This document shows, in pieces, positions 26,910 to 35,827 of a stretch of 64,000 nucleotides of DNA (its first letter is position 1; each line of letters opens with the position of its first letter). The position numbers and the translations under genes are program-made. The stretch is from Maioricimonas rarisocia (GTDB taxonomy: Bacteria > Planctomycetota > Planctomycetia > Planctomycetales > Planctomycetaceae). The notes below the pieces were generated by a model, which worked only from the letters and a program-made list of their open reading frames with translations, was not told the DNA's origin and did not search any database. Location of the stretch: positions 682,001 to 746,000 of the forward strand of contig NZ_CP036275.1 of assembly GCF_007747795.1 (NCBI RefSeq), in the 5' to 3' direction.

Positions 26910-29900
26910 ATGCTCGTGAACTGTCCGCAGTGTCACTACGTGATGAACGTAGATGACCAGCTGATCGCGACTTACGGTGGGGTGACGTGTCCTCAGTGTC
27001 ACACGGCCATTGCCGTGCAGGCGGCTCCTCCACAGGCTGCTCCTCCGCAGCCGCCCCAGGCACCGCCTCCCCAGCCGGGACAGTATCAGCAACCGCCGCA
27101 GCCGATGCCGGGGCAACCGGGTGGAATGCCCGCGCAGGGCGGGGCGGCCGTCCCCTCGCAGCCGATGCCTGGATATCCGCAGCAGCCTCACGCTCCGCAA
27201 CCGGGCGCGCAGCAGCCGTACCCTCAGCAGCCTGCCGTGCAACCCGGGATGCCACAGCCGGCAGCGACGCCGTACGCCGGGCGGCGGAGTTCGCAGCAGA
27301 AGACGGTCCTGTTCGCCTCGCTGGGAGGAGGGGCGCTGCTGCTGATGGTGGCCGTCGGTGCGATCGCGGTCATGTCGGGCGGTTCACCGGAGGAGAAGGT
27401 TGCGGGTGACGGCAATGCCGCCGCCGCTGAGGACTCGGGAGAGGATTCCGGGGGCGAATCGTCCTCGGGACCGATGTCGATTCAGGAACGGATTGCTTCC
27501 CGGCAGAACGAGATCGCGTCGCTGAAGGTCACCGTCGCCGAACTGGAATCGGAGCTGACTCAGGTGAACGGCCGGATTCGCCAGCTCGTGGATTACGAGC
27601 CGACGTCGCTGGACGCCTCGAATCAGATGACGTCGCCGCAGCCGAATCGCTCCGGCCGGGACATGAAGGCGTCGGGGGCATCCGGCAGCGGAACGACGAT
27701 TGTCATTCAGCAGTCGACCGTACAGCAGCAGAAGAGCAGTCAGCAACAGCACCAGTCGTCAGGGCAGGGGGAGGGTGCGGCCCAGCTTGACCCGCAGGCC
27801 GTGCTGGTGGAACTGAATCACGAGCGGGGCGAACTTTCGGCAGAGAAGACCCGTCTGGAGCGGGAACTCGAGTCGCGGCAGAATTTGCTGTCGATGCTGC
27901 AGTCGTGGACCTCGCCCCACTTCGTGCTGGGGAGCCGCCAGAGCCCCAACGTTGTCGGTCTGCGGATGACCGGCAGCAACTACGTGGTGGTGGCTCAGGC
28001 CCGCGGTGCCGAGCAGGTTCCCTGGGCGGTTGCTGCGGCGCGCAAGTCGCAGGTTCCCCGGGTCGGGCTGCGGAAGGCCCAGGAACTGGCCCGTCAGATC
28101 TACGACACCGTCGAATTGAACGAGCCGATCCCGACCTCGATGTCGACTCAGATTGACGAGTCGATCTGGCGGTCCTGGCAGTTTGTCGGGGTCGAGCCGG
28201 ACGTTCCCGTTGATTTCGCGGTCTTTCACAGCAGTCGCTGGAACAGTCAGCAGGTGGGCGTGCTGCGCGAAGTTCGCGACGACGCGATGGTGATCCGACG
28301 ACTCGCGAAAGAAGACGAATCGATTCGGCGAAGTGACATCCAGTTGGGCAGTCTCTGGGTCGCGAACGGGCGTGAGGTCGCCTCGGCGATCGAGGTGGGG
28401 GATTCCTTCCTCGATTATGCCCTGCTCAATGTCGCGCAGAAACTCAGTTTCCGTGAAGGTGAACGGGGTTTCGTGCGGGTGGCGATTCACGCCAACATCG
28501 ACCGGCTGGTCAAGGACTTCGAAAGCGGCACCAACACCGAGCTGTTTCGCATTCATTACGGCAACGAATTCCGACACTTCGCCCCCCGGCCCGGGCGGGG
28601 GCTCGACGGTGGCGGCACCGGCTTTCGTCGCGATGTGGTAGAGAACCAGGTTCGTCCCACTCAGATGTTGCGCGGGATCGCCCGGGCGCTCGAGGACGAC
28701 ATCTATTCCAAGCTGGTCGAGGTCGGGATTCCCGTGGTGGAACGGGAGTACGGCGAGCAGCTCAAGCTCGAGCAGAGCTACAAGCACGTCAGCGACATCC
28801 GGGAGTTTGCCAAGCTGGCCGACGCCACACACATGCTCATCTGCGAACTGGATGATTCGCTGGCCGGCGGGCGGTATCGACTGACGGTCCGGTTGACGGA
28901 TCTGTCGAACGGCGTGGCATTGTGGTCGGGGTCGGATGACGAAACGATTCCGGTCATTCGGGACGCCAACCCGTTCGTGCTGCAGACCGGCGATCCGGTG
29001 TTGATGAAGCCCGTTCCCCCGGAAGAGGGGGAAGAGATCAATCTCGATTTTCTGCCATTTGAAAGTCCGATGCGGGCGCCGTTTGTCGGTGCCGCAGAAA
29101 GCCGCCTGCCGCGGGAACCCCTCGTGCTGCTCGAGGCGCGGCTGCCGGATGCCCTCGTGTACCGGCCACTGTTTTCCCGGCAGACGTACACCGTTCCGAG
29201 CACGGCATTCGAACCGGACATCGTGGCAGGAACGTCCGCAAAGCAGCTCAACGAAAGCGCGATTCGTGGTCAGCTGCTGCGGTATATCGTCTGGCGACTG
29301 GCTCGACGGGCGCTCACCCCGGCCGGGCGGGTCGTGCAGGTGACCGATGACGGTCGGTCGGCCGACATCAATCTTGGGCGGCGGTTCGGAATCAAGAACG
29401 GCGATACGCTGCGGGTGTTGCGGGAGACGCACTCGACGGCGGGGGGAGAAACGTCGGTGCAGCTCGGTCCGCGGGAAATGCTGCTGCCCGCGCGTCTGAC
29501 CGTCTCCAACGTGCTGGAAGACTCCAGTCGGGTCAACATCTCTCACAACGAGTTCGAAGGAGGGTGGGGGCTGGATGAGTATCGCCCGCAGGTGGGTGAT
29601 GTCGTCGTCAGTCGTGTCGAGCCCCGGCGGGATATTGTCATCTTTCCCCCGGGCTGGACGGAGCCGGCCGGCGTCTTCCTCAAGCAGAAACTGCAATGGG
29701 CCAATCCGAATCACCGGTCGGGCCACATCCAGAACGTGCTTCAGGTGGGGCGGACGATCCAGGAGAAGCTCGCGCTGGGAATGAAAGAGATCGCTCCAGT
29801 GAAAACCGGGGCTCTGCGGCTCACTCGGTCCCGGAATGTCGACGCGGACGCGACCCTTGCCGAGGCCGGGAAATCCGGGGCGACCCACGTGCTCGGCGGT

Positions 29901-30035
29901 GAGCTGGAGTGGGTCTCTGCCAACCGGTTTCGCTGCACGATGAAGCTTCGTGAGCTCGAATACACAGGCTCGCGATGGGCATTCGGCGATTCTCTGGAAA
30001 CCGTCGAATTCGAGATCGGTGACGGCGAGTGGTGA
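26910..30035 (+). CDS. zinc-ribbon, membrane-anchored coiled-coil protein with CsgG-like region
   Basis: 1041 residues. The N-terminus is a MJ0042-type zinc ribbon (C5xxC8 and C27xxC30), followed by a Pro/Gln-rich linker (about 38-125, PPQPxxx repeats), one membrane helix (TVLFASLGGGALLLMVAVGA, about 132-151), an acidic stretch and a coiled coil (ASLKVTVAELESELTQVNGR). After a Gln-rich spacer and a second coiled coil comes a trypsin-like-sized region (residues about 330-500) and a C-terminal part with LADATHMLICELDDSL and RLTVRLTDLSNGVALWSG, which resemble CsgG/penicillin-binding LpoB-type lipoproteins. So a cytoplasmic zinc ribbon is joined through one helix to a large periplasmic portion. 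The function is unknown; the layout is typical of planctomycetes. Confidence 0.8.
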   Translation: MLVNCPQCHYVMNVDDQLIATYGGVTCPQCHTAIAVQAAPPQAAPPQPPQAPPPQPGQYQQPPQPMPGQPGGMPAQGGAAVPSQPMPGYPQQPHAPQPGAQQPYPQQPAVQPGMPQPAATPYAGRRSSQQKTVLFASLGGGALLLMVAVGAIAVMSGGSPEEKVAGDGNAAAAEDSGEDSGGESSSGPMSIQERIASRQNEIASLKVTVAELESELTQVNGRIRQLVDYEPTSLDASNQMTSPQPNRSGRDMKASGASGSGTTIVIQQSTVQQQKSSQQQHQSSGQGEGAAQLDPQAVLVELNHERGELSAEKTRLERELESRQNLLSMLQSWTSPHFVLGSRQSPNVVGLRMTGSNYVVVAQARGAEQVPWAVAAARKSQVPRVGLRKAQELARQIYDTVELNEPIPTSMSTQIDESIWRSWQFVGVEPDVPVDFAVFHSSRWNSQQVGVLREVRDDAMVIRRLAKEDESIRRSDIQLGSLWVANGREVASAIEVGDSFLDYALLNVAQKLSFREGERGFVRVAIHANIDRLVKDFESGTNTELFRIHYGNEFRHFAPRPGRGLDGGGTGFRRDVVENQVRPTQMLRGIARALEDDIYSKLVEVGIPVVEREYGEQLKLEQSYKHVSDIREFAKLADATHMLICELDDSLAGGRYRLTVRLTDLSNGVALWSGSDDETIPVIRDANPFVLQTGDPVLMKPVPPEEGEEINLDFLPFESPMRAPFVGAAESRLPREPLVLLEARLPDALVYRPLFSRQTYTVPSTAFEPDIVAGTSAKQLNESAIRGQLLRYIVWRLARRALTPAGRVVQVTDDGRSADINLGRRFGIKNGDTLRVLRETHSTAGGETSVQLGPREMLLPARLTVSNVLEDSSRVNISHNEFEGGWGLDEYRPQVGDVVVSRVEPRRDIVIFPPGWTEPAGVFLKQKLQWANPNHRSGHIQNVLQVGRTIQEKLALGMKEIAPVKTGALRLTRSRNVDADATLAEAGKSGATHVLGGELEWVSANRFRCTMKLRELEYTGSRWAFGDSLETVEFEIGDGEW

Positions 30036-30215
30036 CCTTGCCGGAACCCGTTCCATGGCCGGTGGCCGGATCAGGCGACTCTGTAAACTTTGTGTTAGGA
30101 GCCGCTTGCGTCGGTGGGGCGCCAGCAGCCCCGCGTTTATGCTGAGGGATCTGTAACGCGATCGCCCCCGGGCGGGCGTTGATGTTCAACCGGATTCCTC
30201 GACAGGTTCTCACCG

Positions 30216-30941
30216 ATGCCACCGGCACTGACGGAGACGCCCGGACATGCGGGCCACCACGTCCGGCGCCCCGACATCTGGATCGTCGTACCCGCCTACA
30301 ACGAAGAGGAGCGGCTGGCCCGGACGCTGACCAGTCTGGAACGGGCCGAGGGCAATGTGGTTGTGGTCGACGACGGGTCCAGCGACGGGACCGCCGACGT
30401 CGCCCGGCAGTTTCCCGTCCGCGTGCTGCAGCACTGCATCAACTGCGGCCAGGGGGCTTCGCTGCAGACGGGGATCGATTTCGCGCTGCGGCAGGGTGCC
30501 GACGTCATCGTCACCTTCGATGCCGATGGACAGCATTCCGCCGACGAGATCGCCCATCTCACCGAGCCGGTTGTGCATGGCGACGTGGACGTGGCCCTGG
30601 GGTCCCGTTTCCTCGGCAACTCCGAGAACCTGCCGACCAGCCGCTGGGCGATTCTCAAGTTGGGAATCCTGTTCACGCGACTCGTTTCCCAGGTCCGCGT
30701 GACCGATACGCACAATGGATTGCGGGCGTTTTCGCGAAAGGCGGCCGAGCGAATCCGGATCACCCAGAACCGTATGGCGCACGCCTCCGAGATCCTGGAA
30801 GAGATTCGCCATCACGGGCTGCGGTACGTCGAGGTTCCGGTCACGATCCGGTACACCGCGGAGACGCTGGCGAAAGGCCAGAGTTCCTGGAATGCCGTCT
30901 GCATTTCCGGCCAGATGCTGCTGGGGAAGATGATGCGATGA
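30216..30941 (+). CDS. glycosyltransferase family 2 (polyprenyl-phosphate sugar type)
   Basis: A 241-residue GT-A enzyme of the DPM1-like group: WIVVPAYNEEERLARTL at the start, VVVVDDGSSDGTADV, then the DxD-type metal site VTFDADGQHSADE and LGSRFLGNSENLPTSR. Such proteins transfer a sugar from a nucleotide donor to a polyprenyl phosphate or an acceptor lipid. The stop overlaps the start of the DUF2304 gene (ATGA), so the two are translationally coupled. There is no C-terminal membrane helix; the neighbour supplies it. Confidence 0.9.
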   Translation: MPPALTETPGHAGHHVRRPDIWIVVPAYNEEERLARTLTSLERAEGNVVVVDDGSSDGTADVARQFPVRVLQHCINCGQGASLQTGIDFALRQGADVIVTFDADGQHSADEIAHLTEPVVHGDVDVALGSRFLGNSENLPTSRWAILKLGILFTRLVSQVRVTDTHNGLRAFSRKAAERIRITQNRMAHASEILEEIRHHGLRYVEVPVTIRYTAETLAKGQSSWNAVCISGQMLLGKMMR

Positions 30942-31324
30942 AAGCGTTTCAGTGGGTCGTCGTACCGATCCTGCTGATACTGGTCCTGCTGGAACTGCTC
31001 GCGCTGGTTCGCGGACGGGAGCGACGACGATTCGTCGCACTGCGGTTGCTGGTCTGGGCCGGTGCGGCGGTGGCCGTCGGGCTGCCCGATACCACCAGCT
31101 CCATTGCCCGCATGCTGGGGATCGGTCGCGGAACCGATCTGGTCGTCTACCTGTTCCTGCTGGCGTTTATCGCGACGAGCTTCTTCTTTTACTCGCGATA
31201 CACGCTGCTTCAGCGGCAGATTACTGAACTCGTGCGGCGGGAGGCGATTCGCGAAGCCGAGCAGACGCAACCACCCGCGTTGAAATCGGGCGACGGCAAT
31301 GGCGCCGGGCCGGAGCTGTCATGA
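30938..31324 (+). CDS. DUF2304 membrane protein
   Basis: A 128-residue protein with three membrane helices (VVVPILLILVLLELLALV, LLVWAGAAVAVGLP, LVVYLFLLAFIATSFFFYS) and a charged C-terminus with RQITELVRREAIREAE. This is DUF2304, which regularly accompanies DPM1-like glycosyltransferases and probably anchors them. The ATG at 30938 overlaps the previous stop and its own stop overlaps the next ATG (31321), so the three genes form a coupled operon. Confidence 0.9.
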   Translation: MKAFQWVVVPILLILVLLELLALVRGRERRRFVALRLLVWAGAAVAVGLPDTTSSIARMLGIGRGTDLVVYLFLLAFIATSFFFYSRYTLLQRQITELVRREAIREAEQTQPPALKSGDGNGAGPELS

Positions 31325-32340
31325 GTTCGTCTCTGCGTCCCGAGTCGGACGTCACGCTGGTCATTCCCGGGCGGAATGCGGCATCGACGGTTCGGGCCTG
31401 CCTGGACTCCGTCGTTCCGCTGCTCGAATCAGGCCAGCTGGCCGAGATCATCTTCGTCAACGACGGGTCGACCGACGAGACCGCCGCGATCGTGGCCGAG
31501 TATCCGGTCAGACAGATCGAGGGAGCCGGCGAGGGCCCGGGGGCGGCTCGTAACCGTGGCTGGAGGGCTGCCGGAACTCCGCTCATCTGGTTCATCGATT
31601 CTGACTGTGTGGCCGAGCCGGATGCACTGGCGCTGCTGCGACCTGAACTGAATGATCCAGGGGTCGCCGGGGCCGGGGGCAGCTACGGCAACATGTTTCC
31701 CCATGCGCTGCTGGCCTGTCTGATTCACGAGGAGATCATCGAGCGTCATCGGCGGATGCCGGCGGACGTCAACTTCCTCGCGACATTTAACGTGCTGTAC
31801 CGACGGGATGTGCTGGAGGCGGTCGACGGCTTCGACGAGTCGCTCAAGCTGGCGCAGGATGCCGAACTGGCGTACCGCATTCGCAAGGCGGAGCATCGGC
31901 TGCGATTCGTTCTCGACTCACGGGTGCGGCACCATCATCCACGACGATTGCGGCGGTACCTGCGCACACAGGCGCGACAGGGTTTCTACCGCGTGCAGCT
32001 GTACGCACGGCATCCGGAGAAGATGTCGGGAGATTCCTACGCGGGGCTGCTCGATTACGCGCAGCCGCCGCTGGCCCTGCTGATGGTCGCCTCGCTTCCC
32101 CTGGTGCTGCTGCCATGGGGATGGAGCGTTCCGCTGGTCTGCGCATTGCTGATCGCGGCGGTGCTGCTGCCGATGACGCTTCGCATGACGTTACGGACCC
32201 GGCACCCGAAGTACCTGTTGTTTCTTCCGATGGCAGCGGTGCGGGCGGTCTGGCGGGGTGTCGGGATGGCACTGGGACTGCTGGCAGTGAAGCGGCGCCG
32301 CCGTGCGGCGATCGTCGACCAACGCCCCGCCGGCGGCTGA
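31321..32340 (+). CDS. glycosyltransferase family 2 with C-terminal membrane helices
   Basis: 339 residues. The GT2 catalytic part has VTLVIPGRNAASTVRACLDS, EIIFVNDGSTDETAAIV, GPGAARNRGWRAA, WFIDSDCVAEPDAL (DxD-like DSD) and FLATFNVLYRRDVLE, plus an acceptor-side motif DESLKLAQDAELAYRI (the ED/QxxxW region is QDAEL here). The C-terminus has membrane segments (LALLMVASLPLVLLPWGW, PLVCALLIAAVLLPMTL). Third gene of the coupled operon; it probably extends a cell-envelope or exopolysaccharide glycan. Confidence 0.9.
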   Translation: MSSSLRPESDVTLVIPGRNAASTVRACLDSVVPLLESGQLAEIIFVNDGSTDETAAIVAEYPVRQIEGAGEGPGAARNRGWRAAGTPLIWFIDSDCVAEPDALALLRPELNDPGVAGAGGSYGNMFPHALLACLIHEEIIERHRRMPADVNFLATFNVLYRRDVLEAVDGFDESLKLAQDAELAYRIRKAEHRLRFVLDSRVRHHHPRRLRRYLRTQARQGFYRVQLYARHPEKMSGDSYAGLLDYAQPPLALLMVASLPLVLLPWGWSVPLVCALLIAAVLLPMTLRMTLRTRHPKYLLFLPMAAVRAVWRGVGMALGLLAVKRRRRAAIVDQRPAGG

Positions 32341-32493
32341 TGCGCGGCCCGGCAGGTCGTTCGGTGCGTCTGGACGGGGGCCCGGGCAAATGCCGGCCGT
32401 TTCGATCAGGTGAGGACCGGTGTGGGATTGACGCTGTATCGGCGTGGGTCCAAAATCAGGGTCCCATTCGCGTTCTGGAATCATGGAACACCG

Positions 32494-33348
32494 ATGAATC
32501 AGCGAATCCGTGACGGTCTTCGACCCGTGGCTCTGGGCGTGGCTGCGCTGGCAGGGCTATGGCTGCATGGCTGCGGCAGCGAAGTCTACGAGCAACGGCT
32601 GCAGGAGACCGCGGCCTTCTTCGCGTACATGGACAAGCTGAACGACAATCTCGAACCGGTCTGGCGGCGGCAGGACTTCGGTCTGTCGATGCGGCCTCCG
32701 AAGCCGTTCCAGCTGATGCCGGCTCCGGTCCCTCCCGAAGTCGAAGAGGGGGAAGAACCGCCACCCGTCGAGGATACACGTCAGCCCGTGTTCCTCGGGA
32801 CCGAACTGCCCGGTCTGATCGAGGCCTGGCGGGCGGACCTGCCGTCCGACGGCGGAGAGCAGGTCCCGGCGTTTCTGTACTTTCTGGGCAATCACCAGCG
32901 ATTCCTGGATCTGGCCCGTTCCGAGGGAGTGGGAGCGGACCCGGCGACGTTCCTTTCGGAACTCGAGATCGTGCTGCAGCAGGCTCTGGGGGTGACGCTG
33001 CCCGAAGGCGAATCGCGCCAGGCCGACCCGAATACCCGCTACCGCGAGCGACTGCCGAAAGAAGAACGATACGCCATCCCGAAGGATTTCACGGCGATCG
33101 ATTTCGAGCCGCCCGAGCCAATCGGGGGCGTGCCGCTGCGTCTGCATCTCTATCAGTACCAGACGGGCCAGGTTCAGGTGGCGTTGCTGATGGTCTATCC
33201 GGCGGACGTACGGGATCGACCGCAGGAGCGGCTGAAGCTGGCCCTGGAAACGCTCAACGTGAGCGGTCAGGCACCGCGACCGCAGCGTTCCTCGAGTGAG
33301 GGGGAGGCAGGCGGAGCCTCGCCGGGACGTCCGGGGCGGGCATTCTGA
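32494..33348 (+). CDS. lipoprotein of unknown function
   Basis: 284 residues from the ATG at 32494; a longer frame from 32410 would put 28 polar residues before the signal. The signal peptide ends with the lipobox LWLHGC, so it is a lipoprotein. The mature part is rich in Glu, Pro and Arg and contains a PPEVEEGEEPPPVEDTRQP linker, then an alpha/beta segment (LRLHLYQYQTGQVQVALLMVYP) and a basic C-terminal tail. No family recognised. It starts 153 bp after the glycosyltransferase operon. Confidence 0.75.
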   Translation: MNQRIRDGLRPVALGVAALAGLWLHGCGSEVYEQRLQETAAFFAYMDKLNDNLEPVWRRQDFGLSMRPPKPFQLMPAPVPPEVEEGEEPPPVEDTRQPVFLGTELPGLIEAWRADLPSDGGEQVPAFLYFLGNHQRFLDLARSEGVGADPATFLSELEIVLQQALGVTLPEGESRQADPNTRYRERLPKEERYAIPKDFTAIDFEPPEPIGGVPLRLHLYQYQTGQVQVALLMVYPADVRDRPQERLKLALETLNVSGQAPRPQRSSSEGEAGGASPGRPGRAF

Positions 33349-33472
33349 GCGGACAGGACGGCCGCAATGCAGGAGTTCGACGCCGGTCGCCCGGAGTGGT
33401 CGCCGGTGAGTGTTACCCGGGCCCCGGTCTTCAGGGGTTGCCGGGGCTCCATCCAGTACGGAGGCGGCTGCG

Positions 33473-34417
33473 ATGCAACTTGCGCTCTACGGCTCGATTG
33501 CGTGGAAGCATCCGTTCGGTTTTGTCCAGGTGCTCGACTGGGCCCGGGAGTACGGATGGGACATGGTCGACGCCCGCGGAATGACTGTCGATATTCCCGG
33601 CGATGTCGACAGGCGTCTGCTGGCGTTCGGGTACGACATGCTCGGTCCACGGCAGATCCGTCCCTCGGCGCGCGAGGATCTGAAGCGACGGGTTGCCGAG
33701 AGCGGCCTTTCGGTCCTGTGTATCTATTGTCCGGCGCCGGTGAATCTGGACGGCACGGTCGGTTGCGATTGCCGCGAGTTGTTCCGTGAGTTCCTCGAGT
33801 TTGCGGCCGACATCGGGATCCCCTGGGTGCGATCGATCAACAACACGACGACCTGCTACGCGGGCGAGGAAATGTCGCATGCGGAGGCCTTCGAGCGAAC
33901 CGTGGAGGGGCTGAAAGCGGTTGGAGAGCAGGCGGCCGAGCTGGGAGTCGGGATCCTGCTGGAAAACAACGAGAACACTACGACATCCTCAGCAGATGAT
34001 CTTCTGCGGATGCAGTCTGCGATCGGTGACGTGTGCCGCATCGGCATCGCCTACGACCCGGTCAATGCGTACTTCCAGGGGCACGATCCGGCGGCCGGGC
34101 TGGAGACGCTGGCCGGGCAGATCGACGTGCTGCACCTCAAGAATGTGCGGCGGCACGAGGGTGAGGAGTTCGGGTATCTGCCGCGTGGCACCTGCAGCTA
34201 CGAGTGGACGACACTGGCGGAGGGGGACCTGGACTGGCGGGCCCTGCTGCAGCAGGCGGTGGCGTACAGCTTTGACGGTCCCTTGACGTTCGAGTACGTC
34301 AATCCGTTCAAGGGGATGCCCCGTTCGTACTGGGAGCTGCTGCGCGAGCCAGCGGAGGCGGCGCGCGAAGAGAGTGCATACCTCCGGGCACTGCTGAGCG
34401 AGCTGGCCCGGGGGTAG
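33473..34417 (+). CDS. xylose isomerase-like TIM barrel protein
   Basis: 314 residues from the ATG at 33473, with GGAGG about 8 nt upstream. A TIM-barrel of the AP-endonuclease-2/sugar isomerase family: LLENNENTTT carries the metal-binding Glu, IAYDPVNAYFQG an Asp, VLHLKNVRRHEG the His-containing strand, and LTFEYVNPF the last metal-binding Glu. A GTCSYEWTTLAEGDLDW block precedes it. The family covers isomerases, epimerases and dehydratases of sugars; the substrate is unknown. Confidence 0.85.
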   Translation: MQLALYGSIAWKHPFGFVQVLDWAREYGWDMVDARGMTVDIPGDVDRRLLAFGYDMLGPRQIRPSAREDLKRRVAESGLSVLCIYCPAPVNLDGTVGCDCRELFREFLEFAADIGIPWVRSINNTTTCYAGEEMSHAEAFERTVEGLKAVGEQAAELGVGILLENNENTTTSSADDLLRMQSAIGDVCRIGIAYDPVNAYFQGHDPAAGLETLAGQIDVLHLKNVRRHEGEEFGYLPRGTCSYEWTTLAEGDLDWRALLQQAVAYSFDGPLTFEYVNPFKGMPRSYWELLREPAEAAREESAYLRALLSELARG

Positions 34418-34553
34418 CAGTCGGCTGGTGGACGGCGAGCGAGGGTGACGCTTGCCGGTCTACCGGCGCAGACCTCGATCCCGGGACCATCCCGATTTCA
34501 CTGATGGATCACGGGATGATCAGCGGAACACGAATTCCTGAAGGAAGTCAGTC

Positions 34554-34748
34554 TCAGCTGGGTTTGACCCACTCGGCGCGGGGGCCCTTGGGGCCTTGTC
34601 CGGCTTCGTACTCGACGACCTGTCCTTCGTACAGTTGCTCGTACGTTGTTTCCTGCAAGGCCGACAGGTGGAAGAACAGGTCTCCCCGGTCGGTCTCAAT
34701 GAACCCAAACCCTTTGTCGGTCAGTTTTTTAATCTTACCCTGGGCCAT
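34554..34748 (-). CDS. cspA: cold-shock protein
   Basis: A 64-residue cold-shock-domain protein, a single OB fold. RNP1 is KGFGFIET (12-19) and RNP2 is DLFFHLSAL (23-31), both intact; length is normal. It binds single-stranded RNA or DNA and acts as an RNA chaperone. The gene is on the minus strand 62 bp downstream of an RGG-rich zinc-ribbon gene, so the two may be co-transcribed. The gene symbol follows the family, since the exact paralogue cannot be named. Confidence 0.93.
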   Translation of the reverse strand: MAQGKIKKLTDKGFGFIETDRGDLFFHLSALQETTYEQLYEGQVVEYEAGQGPKGPRAEWVKPS

Positions 34749-34810
34749 CGAACAGACTTCCTCAGCACAACGGAACGAAGCACGCGTCCCTTCGACGCGT
34801 CAGATTTGCA

Positions 34811-35113
34811 TCATTCGTCTGAACTGGACACGGCCGTCACAGCGGCAGCCTGAGCTTCTTCGCGCTGACGACGGTACCGTTCAGCACACTTGGGGCAGAC
34901 GGCGGCTTCGCGAACGATCTCGGTGCCGCTTCCCCCCTTGTCGAATTCCTTTTTGCGTGTGCGGCCGCCGCGCCGTCCACCGCCACCACGACCGCCACGA
35001 CCGGACGGAGACTGTCCGCGGGACTCGTAGGTTTTCTGGCGGGTGCTGATCACAACCCGTGTGGCACGGGTTCCAGCCGACACAACGCTGTCACACAACT
35101 CACATCGAAACAT
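34811..35113 (-). CDS. zinc-ribbon protein with RGG-rich linker
   Basis: A 100-residue protein. Zinc-binding CxxC pairs at the two ends (FRCELCDSVV and AVCPKCAERY) enclose a low-complexity, Gly/Arg-rich stretch (GRGGRGGGGRRGGRTRKKEF) like an RGG box. The C-terminus is Ala/Ser-rich. The split zinc ribbon plus RGG region suggests an RNA-binding role, supported by the cold-shock protein gene 62 bp downstream. That is inference; no family assignment was possible. Confidence 0.75.
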   Translation of the reverse strand: MFRCELCDSVVSAGTRATRVVISTRQKTYESRGQSPSGRGGRGGGGRRGGRTRKKEFDKGGSGTEIVREAAVCPKCAERYRRQREEAQAAAVTAVSSSDE

Positions 35114-35275
35114 GGCAGATTCTCAACTTGCTGGCAGGGACTGCTCGACCGGGCGGGATCGCCCGCGGGTCGGAGCCCTGCACATTCGGGCTTCTGATGA
35201 AAAGCAGCGAAAGGCCTGCTTTCAGGCCGAGGCATCTCCATACGCGCCGTGCTGCTTCCCAAGAAGCTCAGACAG

Positions 35276-35560
35276 CTACGTCGATGGATTCTCCTCTTTA
35301 AGAATCAGGGCAGGACCGGCTTCAGTCACCTCGATATCGAGGGTGCAACCGTCCAACTGAGAGGCAACCTGCTGGTCGATGGCGAGGACCGCCTGACCTT
35401 CGTGATCGAAGGTCTCGTCGGATTCCTGGACATCGCCGATCTGCAGGGAAAACCCTTCCCCATCATCAGCCAGGCGGGCGACTGCCCCCTCCGGCAGATT
35501 GGATTCCTGGAGCAACTGAAAGAGCACTGCACGCGCGGAGTCGCTTGTCTTCAACGTCAT
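35276..35560 (-). CDS. HesB/IscA-like small protein without the iron-ligand cysteines
   Basis: A 94-residue protein resembling the A-type Fe-S carrier fold (HesB/IscA): EGAVARLADDGEGFSLQIGDVQ, then VLAIDQQVASQLDGCTLDIEV. The three conserved cysteines of A-type carriers (Cx~64CxC) are missing; only one Cys remains, in DGCTLDIE. It is probably a non-iron member of the fold. Minus strand, upstream of the zinc-ribbon gene and possibly in the same transcript (162-bp gap). Function unknown. Confidence 0.6.
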   Translation of the reverse strand: MTLKTSDSARAVLFQLLQESNLPEGAVARLADDGEGFSLQIGDVQESDETFDHEGQAVLAIDQQVASQLDGCTLDIEVTEAGPALILKEENPST

Positions 35561-35648
35561 TCGTCTTCCCGATTATTACGGGCGTGCGAAGTCAAGCAAG
35601 CAACCGAAGGCGGCAATAACGGAGAACAGCACAACTGTTTCCGCGCAG

Positions 35649-35673
35649 AAAAAAACCACCTCGATGGAGGTGG
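35649..35673 (-). terminator. rho-independent terminator for a leftward transcript
   Basis: On the minus strand, a CCACCTCCATCGAGGTGG stem-loop (7-bp stem, 4-nt loop) followed by seven T. It lies 155 bp past the stop of the potassium-channel gene, whose transcript it probably ends. Confidence 0.75.
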
Positions 35674-35827
35674 GCCTGCTCAAAACTCACGTCCACAGAG
35701 ACTGAACTCGGAATTGCATTCCGATTAGACCAACTGCCTCCCACGAGTGCAACGTGAAATCATTTTTCCCGGAGGATTTGTGCTTCCCGCATGGCCGTCG
35801 GCACCGATCACGACGTGATGCAACGGG

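Noticed and set aside
27759-30056. 765-codon open frame on the minus strand
   Set aside because: Lies exactly opposite the zinc-ribbon/coiled-coil gene, has no ribosome binding site or motif, and such antisense frames are common in high-GC genes.
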